From a virus, in IMG/VR virus record IMGVR_UViG_3300025598_000027, positions 34,765 to 98,764 of that record: a DNA stretch of 64,000 bases. One strand, given 5' to 3'. The notes under the pieces are model-generated. The model did no database searches. It had not been told where the DNA came from and saw only the letters and a list, made by a program, of their open reading frames with translations. How positions within the stretch are numbered: the stretch's first letter is position 1; each line of letters begins with the position of its first letter. This document shows, one piece after another, positions 27,278-38,600 of the stretch. The position numbers and the translations under genes are program-made.

Positions 27278-29860
27278 TTACACCTGCAACGCTAAACATC
27301 TCATATCTGCGGCTCTTGGAATAATATAAGATGTCTCTGAGACAGGAATAATCTTAATAGCAAAAGTCTTAAAGCTATCATAAACGACATCAGTATTAGA
27401 TACGTATCTTACTATGTTGTTATTATTTGCGAACAAGAAAGCTCCAGTCTGGTCTTCAATTCCAGGAATAATACCAATATCAGCATAAGCACTAACAGTA
27501 GTTGAGATTGATGGGTTGGAAGTTAGGACTAGAGTAGTATTATTCGCAACATAATTTACCATACGAACAATAAAAGTATTAGCAGCAGTATTATACAGAT
27601 AGATATAATTACCGTTTGCGATACCTGCTGTCGTAGAAACTGTTACGTTAGCTGAAGAAGTATTGCATTGTGCATTATTTGAAGCCAAGAAAACACTAGT
27701 CGGAAAATCATATTCAAGTTCAACAAAATCATCTAGATTTGTCCCAGAACTTAATAAAGCAGGCGAAGATATTTCTACCATTCTAGACCAGTATATATTA
27801 TTAAAAGCTGAAGAATCTTGGTTGTGTTGAATTTTAGCATAAACTTTAAAATCAGTTGTTGCTGGACGATATGCTGCTATGAAACATTTAAGGTCTTCGG
27901 CGTCTTGTTTATCAGCAAGAACTACGTTTTTAGAAATATATCTTGATCTTGGATAAATTAGATTAGTATTATATATTTCTCCGTATTTTTGTGAAGAATT
28001 AACATAAGCATTAATAGTTGAATTTCCTGTAACATAGATACTATAACCAGCCTGAAATGGACCAGAAGTATTTGAAATATACATAACACTACTGTTTCCA
28101 TAATGGAAATTACCTGTTACTGTAACTGAACCATTAGATTGAGAAACAGGTTGTCCTGAATTGTTTCTAGAAACATAAAAACTATTAGTGGCATTTGAAA
28201 TAGAAAGAACATATCCGTAAGTTTGCCATTTTTGGAAAGTATAATTTCTAGTAAAAGTAGAGTAATTAGAAATACTATCAATATATGGAGAAAATTTATT
28301 GTTTGCGGTAGTAAATTCTGCAGAAATTAAAGTTGTGTAAGAGCCACCATTATTGATAAGTTCGTCTGATCTAGCTTTTACAGCTCTTTCAACATCGTAA
28401 AATTCTTTTTCTGAATTATTAACCACAGGAATAGGAGATGAATCTGAAGTATTATTTTTTTGAATACCTGTTAGATAATAATTGATATTTGTGGAAAAAG
28501 AAGTCATATCAGCAAATTGTGGAATAATAGCATTATAAGATCTATTATAATTAGAATTTATGATTGCTGAAGATTGAGAAGATTTTCCTATTAGGTATTT
28601 TCCATAAGAGTTGGAGAAATTAGAAGAAGCGTTTGCCGTAGATCCCCAAATATAAAAATTTGTTGACATATACTTATTTGATATGTTTTGAGCAACAGAA
28701 CCACTAAATCTACCATTAAGAGCTAAACCATCACCTCTTACTTGCCCTAAAAGTGAATTGGTATCGCTGAATGATATATTTCCTGCAAGAGAAAAAGCTG
28801 TAGAATTAATAACAGTATTAACAATACCAACCTGCATTGATGAACGATTGTTCGTACCGATATATATTGATTGGTTTGCATAAAAAATATTTGCAGTTCC
28901 GTTCCCAGTAAACGGAACTATGATAGTAGAATTTGATTGAGCTATAACATTTTGACTATAAGATGTCACATTAACAGTAGCTCCTGAGGCTCCGCCCTGA
29001 ACATATAGAGTCGTGTTTCCAGAAGAAGCAACAAAAGCTCCAACAGTATTTGTTACAAGCAAAGAAGAACCGTTTGCATAATACAAGACACCTGTTGCTA
29101 AATTGGCGCTTCCATTACTCTGGTAAACAGTTTCACCAACTGAGAAAGGAATAGTATTTGTAGAATCGATTCTCAATTTAGCCAAATTGTAATTTGTATC
29201 AGATATAAAAAGCAATTCATTTGGAGTAAAAGAACCAATAAGATTATTGTACTGCATATTTTCTTCATCAAACATTGTATATACTGCAGTACCAGAACCA
29301 CCACTGACAGTAAAATCAGCTGTGTAAATTGTAAATTTAATATCTTCAGATTGAATTGCTGTAAATTGTATATCGTTCGAAGATAAGAAAAGTGTTCCTG
29401 TATCATTATTTGTAGTAATTGGGGTGTTTAATGATACATCGGTCTTACCCAATTCTGCTGTCCAAACAGTATAATCAGGGTTACCACCAATCGGAATAAT
29501 AACGAATGCATATGATGTTTGTGATTTTAAGAATATTGGAGTATCAAATTCAAATCTTGTAGGGACTGTGGCATCAGCAGATGCTGTAATAATTTTACTG
29601 CCAGCTGATATGGTCGTTGATGTGCCATTCTTAAGATATGTAATATCAGAAGCATACGTATCTGATATTTGTAACACTTTTTGGCCGTTCGGTAAACGAT
29701 CAGTTGTTGGGTTACCATTATCAGTGGTTCTGATCTGCAATTCAACACCATAATTTGAGCTCACAGATGCAAAATAGATATCAACTGCAGTTAATACTAC
29801 TCCATCGGTTCCACCAACGGGTTCATTAATATAGAAAGTTTGCGCAATTGGTTTAGTCAT
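27278..29860 (-). CDS. Baseplate/tail structural protein, possible separated C-terminal part of the DUF4815 protein
   Basis: An 860-residue protein starting MTKPIAQTFYINEPVGGTDG and continuing VVLTAVDIYFASV...ELQIRTTDNGNP. This 'AQ(S/T)F...G.(F/V)LT.VD.(Y/F)F...LQIR' phrase usually follows the DUF4815 part within one long polypeptide in T4-like phages. Here it is its own gene, 12 bases after the DUF4815-Hint gene. Residues about 235-310 contain the repeat FSVGETVYQSNG...VTNTVGAF...GASGATVNVTSY, shared with gp8 of this phage. It has its own late-promoter-like AATAAATAC. Structural role is well supported; the split is an inference. Confidence 0.78.
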   Translation of the reverse strand: MTKPIAQTFYINEPVGGTDGVVLTAVDIYFASVSSNYGVELQIRTTDNGNPTTDRLPNGQKVLQISDTYASDITYLKNGTSTTISAGSKIITASADATVPTRFEFDTPIFLKSQTSYAFVIIPIGGNPDYTVWTAELGKTDVSLNTPITTNNDTGTLFLSSNDIQFTAIQSEDIKFTIYTADFTVSGGSGTAVYTMFDEENMQYNNLIGSFTPNELLFISDTNYNLAKLRIDSTNTIPFSVGETVYQSNGSANLATGVLYYANGSSLLVTNTVGAFVASSGNTTLYVQGGASGATVNVTSYSQNVIAQSNSTIIVPFTGNGTANIFYANQSIYIGTNNRSSMQVGIVNTVINSTAFSLAGNISFSDTNSLLGQVRGDGLALNGRFSGSVAQNISNKYMSTNFYIWGSTANASSNFSNSYGKYLIGKSSQSSAIINSNYNRSYNAIIPQFADMTSFSTNINYYLTGIQKNNTSDSSPIPVVNNSEKEFYDVERAVKARSDELINNGGSYTTLISAEFTTANNKFSPYIDSISNYSTFTRNYTFQKWQTYGYVLSISNATNSFYVSRNNSGQPVSQSNGSVTVTGNFHYGNSSVMYISNTSGPFQAGYSIYVTGNSTINAYVNSSQKYGEIYNTNLIYPRSRYISKNVVLADKQDAEDLKCFIAAYRPATTDFKVYAKIQHNQDSSAFNNIYWSRMVEISSPALLSSGTNLDDFVELEYDFPTSVFLASNNAQCNTSSANVTVSTTAGIANGNYIYLYNTAANTFIVRMVNYVANNTTLVLTSNPSISTTVSAYADIGIIPGIEDQTGAFLFANNNNIVRYVSNTDVVYDSFKTFAIKIIPVSETSYIIPRAADMRCLALQV

Positions 29861-29872
29861 TTTTACCCCTAA

Positions 29873-32800
29873 TTACTTCTTTGTATTTATTCTATAATCA
29901 TCAAGAGTCAATTGAATTCCTTTTGACTCCCATTTATCATAATCAAAGTCATCTTCTCTAGGCCATCCAGTTACAGCGTAACCATTAACAAAGTAAGTAT
30001 GACTCCCGCCAACAACAAAATTGTAGAGCTTTGTTTCTGGTGGCATATCGTATACCAATATTTCTTCTACGACTTTAGAAGAATCTACAGTCTTAAGTTC
30101 AACACCAAGTTCTAATTGATGGACTCTATCTTTATTTAATCCTTTATTGATTAAAATATCAATTTCATCGTTTTCTAGAATTACGGGATAAGAACCACCC
30201 CATTCTTTATAAATTGCATCTACCTCAAAAGAATAGAATTTTTTATCTTTAGAAACGTGAGGATGATCCCCAGCAGTATCATGTTCTGAATTGATTTTAT
30301 ACATCGATCTATTACCAAGCACAACATTATCTTTACCAAGAATTATATTGTGTTCGCCAAAAGCTCCTAGGACATATTCTCCTACTTTTACATCTTCAAT
30401 TACTTTTACAGATCCATCTGCCATTGTTATTAAACTTCCGGCCAAGAAACAAGAACATCCGTCACAGTTATGAACAACAAATCCCTCAACAACATAAGTA
30501 TGGTTACCATCAAGGGTAAGATCATAAACAACATAATCATTATCTTTTATTTCTGTGATAACATCTAAATCTTTATAAGATAGGCTGCTCATTGAAATTT
30601 CATTGTGTTCATAAATGCCCATCATTACAAATGAATCGTTCTCATTTAGAGGGGTTGTTTTGTTTTCGCCAGTTAGGTAAACTCTGACATCTAAATTGTT
30701 GTCAAAAACTCTTTGTGGATTAAATGTTTTCCAACCATTGATAGTAAGGAACAGATGGTCATCAGTGGCAAACGCAAAACCATTAAATCCTTTCATCGGT
30801 CTATCATTTACCGTTGTGGTTTTTACGTTTACAACTTTATTTATTTGACCACCATAACCGACAACTAAATCTCCGATTTCGACATCTTTAATTTTTTTCA
30901 GAGATTTATCAGCCATCAGTACAGAAGCTTCTGGATCAAAACAACATCCACATCCACCACCACCACAGTTATGGACAACAAATTCTTCAACAATATACGA
31001 TTGATCGCCATCAAGATGTAAATCATGAACGACAAAGTCAGGATTAAAGATATGATCTTCAATTTCTAATTCAGAATATGGAACACTCGTTACTTTTCCA
31101 TCTTTAAATAAAGTAAGAATATCTTTGTCATTAAGAGGAGTATAACGGTTTTCTCCTTCTAAGAAAACAGCATTTTCTCTGTTGTTTATAATTAATCTAT
31201 CAGGTCTCCAAGTTTTCCAGCCATTATTGGTTAAGAACAGATGGTCATCGGTAGCAAAGAAATCATATCCTTTGATTTTTTTCATCATACGGTCTTGAAC
31301 AGTTGTTGATTTTGTTCCTGTAACTGTATTAACATTACCTGTGGAACCTATAACTTGTTCGCCTTCTAAAATATCTGAAATCTTTTTCCAAGACCCATCA
31401 GCCATAAGAACTTTCGTATCTGGATCAAAACAACAACCACCGCCGCCATCATAACTATTTCCATCAGAAGCAGCAGGAATACTATCTCCGTAAGGATTAT
31501 ATGGAGGCTCTGGTGGTGCTGGAGCAGGTATAACAACAACACTAGAATTACTTGTTACTACAGTTTGAGTTATAGTCTGTTGATCTGTAACTTGTTGAAC
31601 CGAAACAACAGCTTCTCTTGCATTTAATATAGAAGATCCCTTTGCTATACTTATGTTTGAACCGTAAAAATTACCTGTAGCTTTTGTTGTTATAGCATCT
31701 ATACCTGTTACTGGGTTAGGAACATCATAAAGATTCATTTCTAGAGTCGTTGATCTAAAAGTATTTGGCGGAATTATTAATTGTGCATATAAATTTCCAT
31801 TACTATCAACAATCAATGGATCGCCTAAATTTCCTGACGGAACATAAGAACTATTAGCTGGCCCAAGATAATGATTCACGTCTATATTGTTTATGAAACC
31901 ATAGACTCTACTTCCTGGTTTTAATCCATGAGCTATCACAGTTACTGCAATAGATTTTACATAAGGTAATGTTGAAACATCTGTTACGAATGTTCCCACA
32001 TTATATTGATTTGTGCTAGTAGTAACAGCAAGTTGTGTGCCAGCACGCTGTTGTTGAGTGTTAGTAGTAGTTGCTGTTTGTGTTGAGGTAGTGTTGATAA
32101 TATTTCCATAAGAATCTGTAACAGAACTATAATCAGTTCCAGCTATCTTAGAATCAGTCGCTGAACTTGTTGTTTGCCAATTACCCCATTGTGTACCATA
32201 TGCAGCAGAAATATTAACAAAATTAGAAGCAAGATCAATATTATTAACAACGTCTGGGCTCTTAGTAAGATCTGGTTGTGTATCCCCAGGAGGAATGAAA
32301 TTTATTTCGCCAGACCAAACATATATATTACCTTCAATACAATTTCTATATTTACTTGCATAATTTTGAGAAATATATTGTGTTTCTGTATAATTTAAAA
32401 GAACAGCATTACCTTTTTTTACAGTGTTTGTGCTTAAATCTTGGCTATATTTCATAGGTCTACGGAACTGATCAAAAAATGGTCTCAATTCAGACTTAAC
32501 AGTATCAATAGCTATATTATAATTTGGATCTAGAGTGTTACCTATGTCATGGCCTCTAAAAGGATCGACAAGAATACCATTTTGGAATCTGTTTTGACCT
32601 GTCGCGCTCGAGCGCACAAGAGTATTTTTGGCTTGTGTTTCTAACAAAGAGAGAGAAGTATAATATTCCAGATTATCAATTTTATTAGAAAGAACACCAA
32701 TATCTTTCATGGTGTATCTTTTAATCTGAGTAATTGAATTTGTTATTGCATAATCATATCTTTTAGCATCATTGGCTTCTGGGGTTGCTAATGATGGATA

Positions 32801-35626
32801 TGGCGGAACGGTAATAATCCCAAGAGTCATCGCCCCAGGTTGATCTACAGGAGGAATAGGAGAATTTGATGGATTACCTTCTACGATAATAAAATCACCA
32901 TTTGTTTTAATCACAGCTTTATCAATTCTTGACAAATAATGTTGAATATCAGATTCAAAATTTTGATTTGGTGTAGGAAGATAAGTCCCTGAGGAAGAAT
33001 GTTTAGAAGAAAGACTAAATGTTAATGTTCCTGATGGATTTGTAGTAGCAGTTGATGCAAAATTTGAAGAATTTGCCGCAGGATTTGCTGTGTTTGCCGC
33101 GAAAGGTCTAAAATCAACACAGTCTCTTAAATCAAAAATAGAACCATCAGTTGCTGTATATTGAGGAATAGCAGCAGTCTGAATTGCTGTTGTATTTGCA
33201 GTATTAGCATTGTCTATAGGATAAGAGTTTGCAGTAAAGAAACCTTTACCTGACGATTGATCATAAGTAAACACTTGCATATCAACATAAATGCGAGTAT
33301 TTGCATCTAAATTAGCAGAAATAGGAGTAATCGTTGCGAGATCGTAATAATTATCTCTCTGGCCATTGTCAAATTTAAAAGCAGATGATAGATTAATACC
33401 AGAGTTAGAATATGTTCCTTCGTTTAGATAAATCGCATTAATCTTATAAACATCTGGGAAACCAAGAGAATATGGGCCATTAGTTGTAGCAGAATGACTT
33501 GCGCAATTTATTTGAACGATAACATTCTTTTTAATTTGTTTTTTGATCGCTACAGTAGAAGAACGAAGAACGTCATAATAGATCTTGGCGTTGAACGATG
33601 CAGATAAAGTCTCATTTAGAGTAAAAGTCGCAGTTGTTCCGCTAATAACAACTGATCTATTTCCTCTAGTAAAGTCGATAGGAACTCCAGCTGGGAATGC
33701 TTTTGCAAATGAGCCAGAACCTGATACTGAACCGATTGTATTCAGAGAAGTATTATTAGCAACGAATGTTACTAGGAAATTAGAGCCACCAATACTGATA
33801 TAATCGCCTGGAACAAAATGAGATAGGAAAGCAGCATCAGAAGAACCAGTTACTGTGTTTCCAGATGTTGATACTGTACCAGTATAGTTAGAAGTATATC
33901 CTGATACTGTTGGGACTACTAAAAATTCTGTAGTCTGAGCAGGAGAAAGAGTGCCAGAAACATTAAAAGATTCTGTTGCAGTACCGTCAGCAGAACTTAA
34001 AGTGAAAGACATCGCTCCACCAGAAAGAGATGGAACGCCGAACGATGATGTTTTCTTATCGCGATAAACATACTGTGTGTTATTGAAACCGTTTTCTTTC
34101 AGCGCTTTCTGACCAAAAGGATAAATCATGTTGTTAAACTGGGCGCTCTGAATCTTAGAAATATTCGCATTAACAGTAGAATCATATGTCTGAATAACGT
34201 CAGCAACACCAACAACTGCAGAAGATTGATAGTTGATGATACTCTTAACAGCGCTGAAATTTTTACCTGGATTCATCTGCACATCAAATAGATATGCTGT
34301 ATAGATATCTGAACCACTGCCGATATTACCAGAACTGAACATAAATCCACGAAGATATGCTGTTCCGATTCTAGTAGAGCTAGAATATCCAGTGCTTAAC
34401 AAAGTGCCACTAGTAACAGCTGTTTTTGCAACGCTGTGTAATTCTACTTGGTATAATTGATCAGTATTAAATTCACCACAGAAATTATTAACATTGATAT
34501 AATAACCATAATTTGCGCTAACAACAACATTTTTTACAGTATCGTAATCTGTTGATCTTCTAAGGTTTATTTTATTGTTGTTGACATATTGTACTCTATA
34601 TCCTTCAACATATCCAAGACCAGCAGAAGAAACAAGATTTACATATGTAGAATTTAAAGCATCATTGGCAGCTTTTGCTTCTGTAGAGAGAACAAAAGGA
34701 TAAACAACATAATTACCATTCGTTTCATATGTTCTCTGTGCAATTTGTGCACCAAGTAGAGCATATTGTGGATCATTTTTGATAGAAACGGGTTTACCGC
34801 TTTTAAAATCGCACAAAGAAAAGAAAGAAGAAGTGTTAGATATGTTATTTGCATATCTAGTTACGAGAGTAGGAATTAATTGTAAACGGTGTGCTCCTGG
34901 AGCTGCATAGTTTGGCGAACCAGCTGCGTTATCATAAAGAGAAGAATCAGCTTCTGGTGTAATGATATTTTCAGTAGCATCAAAACCAACAGAGATACCA
35001 TCTGGCATATTATCATATTTTGAAACAATTAATGTCTGAGGCTGAACGCTAATAAAGAAACCTTTTTTATAGATGGTTCCGGCTGTAGTCGTAAAGGCAT
35101 ATCCAACGCCTGTTGAATTGGTTACAGTCGCAACAGTAAGGTTACCAACAGCCACGTTAGCCTGTGTAGTAACAACAAGATTATCGTTGTTAGAGAATGC
35201 TGTATATGTTATACCATTATTTGTTACTGAATTGATGTATTTTACATAAAGAGTGTTAAGATCAGGATCTTGTGTTATAAAACCTGCTACAGTATTATGA
35301 ACGATAGCTCTTAAACCAAATCCATTAGTAATTACTTTATCTTGGAAATCTGTAATAGTAAATGCGGCGCCATTAGCATATGTATCGTTAATTTTTACGT
35401 AATTATACTTATCATCAAAAGTAAATGCACAACCTTCTGTGACAGAACCTTCTTTAAAAATATTACGCCCAAATTTATCAATTTGATCTTGTAATATTGT
35501 CTGCATCTGATTAAGTTCGCGAGCCTGAACAGCAACAGATGGGCGGTAAAGAACACGATAAAAATTCTTATTTACATCGTAGTCATCAAAGTAAGGCGAG
35601 CGGGATAGATCTGTTTGAAGAGCCAT
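29873..35626 (-). CDS. DUF4815-like tail protein with three C-terminal Hint (intein-like) domains
   Basis: A 1917-residue protein. The N-terminus (MALQTDLSRSPYFDDYDVNK, RPSVAVQARELNQMQTILQD) is typical of DUF4815 structural proteins of T4-like phages, followed by beta-rich modules to about residue 1350. A Pro-rich linker (PAPAPPEPPYNPYG) leads to three consecutive Hint domains: 1399-1553, 1562-1720 and 1726-1887. The first two have intein-type ends: N-terminal Cys, TDDH block, final His-Asn followed by Cys. The third keeps the N-terminal Cys (CFLAGSLITMADG) but ends VTG instead of HN. The protein ends with a 30-residue tail (WPREDDFDYDKW...). It sits after gp8 in the baseplate row. Whether it splices or cleaves is inferred. 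Confidence 0.88.
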   Translation of the reverse strand: MALQTDLSRSPYFDDYDVNKNFYRVLYRPSVAVQARELNQMQTILQDQIDKFGRNIFKEGSVTEGCAFTFDDKYNYVKINDTYANGAAFTITDFQDKVITNGFGLRAIVHNTVAGFITQDPDLNTLYVKYINSVTNNGITYTAFSNNDNLVVTTQANVAVGNLTVATVTNSTGVGYAFTTTAGTIYKKGFFISVQPQTLIVSKYDNMPDGISVGFDATENIITPEADSSLYDNAAGSPNYAAPGAHRLQLIPTLVTRYANNISNTSSFFSLCDFKSGKPVSIKNDPQYALLGAQIAQRTYETNGNYVVYPFVLSTEAKAANDALNSTYVNLVSSAGLGYVEGYRVQYVNNNKINLRRSTDYDTVKNVVVSANYGYYINVNNFCGEFNTDQLYQVELHSVAKTAVTSGTLLSTGYSSSTRIGTAYLRGFMFSSGNIGSGSDIYTAYLFDVQMNPGKNFSAVKSIINYQSSAVVGVADVIQTYDSTVNANISKIQSAQFNNMIYPFGQKALKENGFNNTQYVYRDKKTSSFGVPSLSGGAMSFTLSSADGTATESFNVSGTLSPAQTTEFLVVPTVSGYTSNYTGTVSTSGNTVTGSSDAAFLSHFVPGDYISIGGSNFLVTFVANNTSLNTIGSVSGSGSFAKAFPAGVPIDFTRGNRSVVISGTTATFTLNETLSASFNAKIYYDVLRSSTVAIKKQIKKNVIVQINCASHSATTNGPYSLGFPDVYKINAIYLNEGTYSNSGINLSSAFKFDNGQRDNYYDLATITPISANLDANTRIYVDMQVFTYDQSSGKGFFTANSYPIDNANTANTTAIQTAAIPQYTATDGSIFDLRDCVDFRPFAANTANPAANSSNFASTATTNPSGTLTFSLSSKHSSSGTYLPTPNQNFESDIQHYLSRIDKAVIKTNGDFIIVEGNPSNSPIPPVDQPGAMTLGIITVPPYPSLATPEANDAKRYDYAITNSITQIKRYTMKDIGVLSNKIDNLEYYTSLSLLETQAKNTLVRSSATGQNRFQNGILVDPFRGHDIGNTLDPNYNIAIDTVKSELRPFFDQFRRPMKYSQDLSTNTVKKGNAVLLNYTETQYISQNYASKYRNCIEGNIYVWSGEINFIPPGDTQPDLTKSPDVVNNIDLASNFVNISAAYGTQWGNWQTTSSATDSKIAGTDYSSVTDSYGNIINTTSTQTATTTNTQQQRAGTQLAVTTSTNQYNVGTFVTDVSTLPYVKSIAVTVIAHGLKPGSRVYGFINNIDVNHYLGPANSSYVPSGNLGDPLIVDSNGNLYAQLIIPPNTFRSTTLEMNLYDVPNPVTGIDAITTKATGNFYGSNISIAKGSSILNAREAVVSVQQVTDQQTITQTVVTSNSSVVVIPAPAPPEPPYNPYGDSIPAASDGNSYDGGGGCCFDPDTKVLMADGSWKKISDILEGEQVIGSTGNVNTVTGTKSTTVQDRMMKKIKGYDFFATDDHLFLTNNGWKTWRPDRLIINNRENAVFLEGENRYTPLNDKDILTLFKDGKVTSVPYSELEIEDHIFNPDFVVHDLHLDGDQSYIVEEFVVHNCGGGGCGCCFDPEASVLMADKSLKKIKDVEIGDLVVGYGGQINKVVNVKTTTVNDRPMKGFNGFAFATDDHLFLTINGWKTFNPQRVFDNNLDVRVYLTGENKTTPLNENDSFVMMGIYEHNEISMSSLSYKDLDVITEIKDNDYVVYDLTLDGNHTYVVEGFVVHNCDGCSCFLAGSLITMADGSVKVIEDVKVGEYVLGAFGEHNIILGKDNVVLGNRSMYKINSEHDTAGDHPHVSKDKKFYSFEVDAIYKEWGGSYPVILENDEIDILINKGLNKDRVHQLELGVELKTVDSSKVVEEILVYDMPPETKLYNFVVGGSHTYFVNGYAVTGWPREDDFDYDKWESKGIQLTLDDYRINTKK
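29883..29891 (-). promoter_or_regulatory. T4-like late promoter (AATAAATAC)
   Basis: AATAAATAC on the minus strand, 23 bases before the ATG at 29860, overlapping the last codons of the Hint-containing gene. A ribosome site (TTAGGGG) follows. It gives the 860-residue protein its own late transcript. Confidence 0.5.
29966..30451 (-). other. Hint domain 3 (degenerate at its C-terminal end)
   Basis: Residues 1726-1887 of the tail protein: CFLAGSLITMADGSVKVIED at the N-terminus, GDHPHV (H1788) as block B with the usual Thr displaced by one position, and HTYFVNGYAVTG at the end. The final His-Asn and following Cys are absent, so Asn cyclisation cannot occur, while the N-terminal thioester chemistry could still work. 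Similar solitary Hint domains end tail proteins in other T4-like phages, so this is probably the ancestral one. Confidence 0.8.
30467..30943 (-). other. Hint domain 2 (mini-intein-like)
   Basis: Residues 1562-1720: CFDPEASVLMADKSLKKIKD start, T1621-D-D-H1624 block, HTYVVEGFVVHN end, then Cys1721. It has all terminal residues for protein splicing and no homing endonuclease (159 residues). Clearly paralogous to Hint domain 1. Confidence 0.85.
30968..31432 (-). other. Hint domain 1 (mini-intein-like)
   Basis: Residues 1399-1553: CFDPDTKVLMADGSWKKISD start, T1459-D-D-H1462 block, SYIVEEFVVHN end, then Cys1554. 155 residues without an endonuclease. Flanks are Gly/Cys-rich (GGGGC before, CGGGGCGC after). 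Terminal residues fit splicing. Confidence 0.85.
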
Positions 35627-35634
35627 ATTTTCCT

Positions 35635-38600
35635 CTAAAATTTAATAATAAGTCTTACACTCTCTTGAGATGTGTTAGTTATTGTGAATGGAGATACGTT
35701 TTCTATATAAGTAACAGCACCTGAATCACGAACCAAATCCGGATACAATATGTTATTATTATTCAGCAAACACTTACCAATCGCACCAGAATCGGTACCA
35801 ACAACATTACCTGATAGAGAACCTGCTTGGAATCTTGGACCTTGTATATCACCAAGAACTAAGACAGGATAAACACTAGCAATTTCTGCAGTAATACCAA
35901 GATTATTTATAATGTTATCCGTAGCATAAAATTGTCCATTTGCTGCAGTTACTCTTAAATATGTGCTATTTGCGAATGTTACTATTGCATTAGCTCCAGT
36001 ATTCTGACTGACTACCCAGTTTCCAGTGTCAAACGAACCACTGGGTAATTCAATAGCAAAATCGAATTCGTTATTATTGCTTATTACGCGACCAATAGAA
36101 TTAGAAGTCTGTTGTTTAACATATTCAAATTGCTGAAATGCTGCGGTATTTGATGTTAATGGGAAACGAACTGTCTGGCTAAATTTACGGCCAAACGAAG
36201 AAGTAACATCAATAGTACCGTTTGCAGCATATATTGCTGTAACATTAGCATAAGCATTCGACCCTGCATCATATACGATGTCATTATATTCGAATTTTCC
36301 TGTTACATTAGTCAAGAATAGATTTGAGTTTTGGCCGCCTGGAATACTTTTAAGATATGCGCTAGCACCAGAATATGTTTCTGAAATGATATCAACATTT
36401 GAATAGACGTTAAAATAAGCCACATTAGACAAGGAAACATTTGCAGTTGTTAGTGAGCTGAGAGCTAAGATGTTATCGTTAGAAGAACTGCCGTTTGCGT
36501 ATTTTCCATTGGCGCTAAATGTTCCTTTAACATTTCTCAACTCTAGATATGTTGTGTTACCATAAACAACGATACCAGCTGCATTCGTATTAGATTGAAT
36601 TACAATCTCTCCTGGAACAAATGTATTGGCATTTTTATTTGTGATAGTAAGTTTAACTCTGTCAAAATCACCAACCTGTATCATTGCATCAGCAAATAAT
36701 GGGTTTTCGATAATACCTACTCTTCTGTATTTTCCATAGACAGGAAATTTATAAGATTCATTGGTTGGGCTATCTATCAACACAGAAACCCCAGCATATC
36801 TAGCACCAAGCTCTGCATGAGTATCGGAACCATGGCCTAAAATTGGAGATATAGTTGCTGCAGCCAGAGCACCATTGCCATATGTGTTATTTGATGTTAG
36901 AGTAACATTAGCAGAAGTATATCCTTGGCCTGGATTGATTACTATTACTCTAGATATGTTATTTGATGTAGCAGAAAAATTATATGATACAACATTTGCT
37001 GTGGCGCCAGAAGTAAATCCTGTGATATAGAATGTTGAGTTTGGCGAAACAGTAAATGAACCGATAGTATTACTGATTGATAGAGTAGAACTATTTGCTT
37101 GATAAAGGATACCCAAACCAATATTGGCTGTACCATCACTCTGATACACGATTTCACCAGCAGTAAACGATATAGTATTTGTTGAGTCAATAATCAAAGT
37201 TGATTTTATATCAGTATTAACAGTTGAGTATGCGAGAGCACCACTACCATCACCAACAATATTAACAGTTGGAGATATGACATATTCTGTTAACTGATTC
37301 GGAATAGTATAATAAGATATTACGTTTGCATAACCATGAGTAATCTGCAGATTAGCAGAATCTTTTGAGAATATGTTTTGCCCAGATATAAATGTTCCGA
37401 TTGGACTAGAGATTGTTATGTTAGGATAACTGGTTACAGCATGAATAGTATTTTCTAATAGTGATGATTCGCCTTTTAGGAAATAAGTATCTCCACCTAT
37501 AAATCCAGTACCTGAAACATTTGTTAATATTACTGTTGAAGAATTGGCAAAAGATACTGTAGCAGAAACGCCTTGGTTGATACCACTTCCGTCAACCATG
37601 TTAACTTTTTCGCCGATTATGTAATAATAACCAAGTATGTTTGGATTAGTGATGTTTATTGATACGCCATTAAGATTTGTATTTGATACAGTACCATTCG
37701 CTGAGAGCAATGATATAGAAAGAGGTTCAGCAACGTATGGCATAGAATAATGAACATTTGCAGTCGCTGAATTACCAAAAGGAGAATCTACGATAATAAC
37801 TGTGCTGTTGACAGAGGTAACACGTCTGACATTTGTATTAGCATCAGAACCAACGCGAATATAGTCATTAGCAGAATAATTCGAGGTAAATGAAGTCCCA
37901 CCATTGGCAATAACCCAATTATTACCAGATATGATATTAACATTACCACTCTTGAGAGTGCCAGATTGAGATGTATTGATGAACGGATAACCTAACGAGA
38001 ACGTTGTAGCAAGACTATTTCTTACGACTTTATATACAGTAGAGTTTGCTGTAACGATAGTTCCGTTTGCTCCTGTATCAGATTGAACTATACTGTCACC
38101 AACTTGGAATATGCCTTTTGTGTAAGAAACTGCGATACTATCGATATTTTGTGTTAGAGTATCACCAACATTAAAATTGCCACTATAACCATCAAGATTA
38201 AAATTGATAAAAGTATCAAATGGTGAATCTACACGAACCAGTTTGTTTGCGCCATTGTAATTGGTAATCTTACGGATCTGGCCTGCGCCGAAACCAGATT
38301 TAAGATACATCGAAGAACCCACATAATAATTGTCGATAGGAGCAGCATTAGCATCAAGAGTTACCACATAATTGTTTACGGTTCCTTGTAAAAATCCACT
38401 GTAATGTGCCTGATAGTTGTTACCACCGTTTAACAATCTAATAACGTCGATTGTGCCACCAACAGCATTACCAGTTACATAATTATTTGGTGTCACAGGA
38501 ATATATGTAGTACTTGTAAAATTGGTATTTGCGTCAGAACCAACACTATACATATATTTCCAAGTATAGCCATCGCCTGTTTGGAATGTTCCAATCGTAG

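Noticed and set aside
30467-31432. Interpretation of the Hint domains as inteins with homing endonucleases
   Set aside because: Each domain is about 155-160 residues, with no room for an endonuclease motif.
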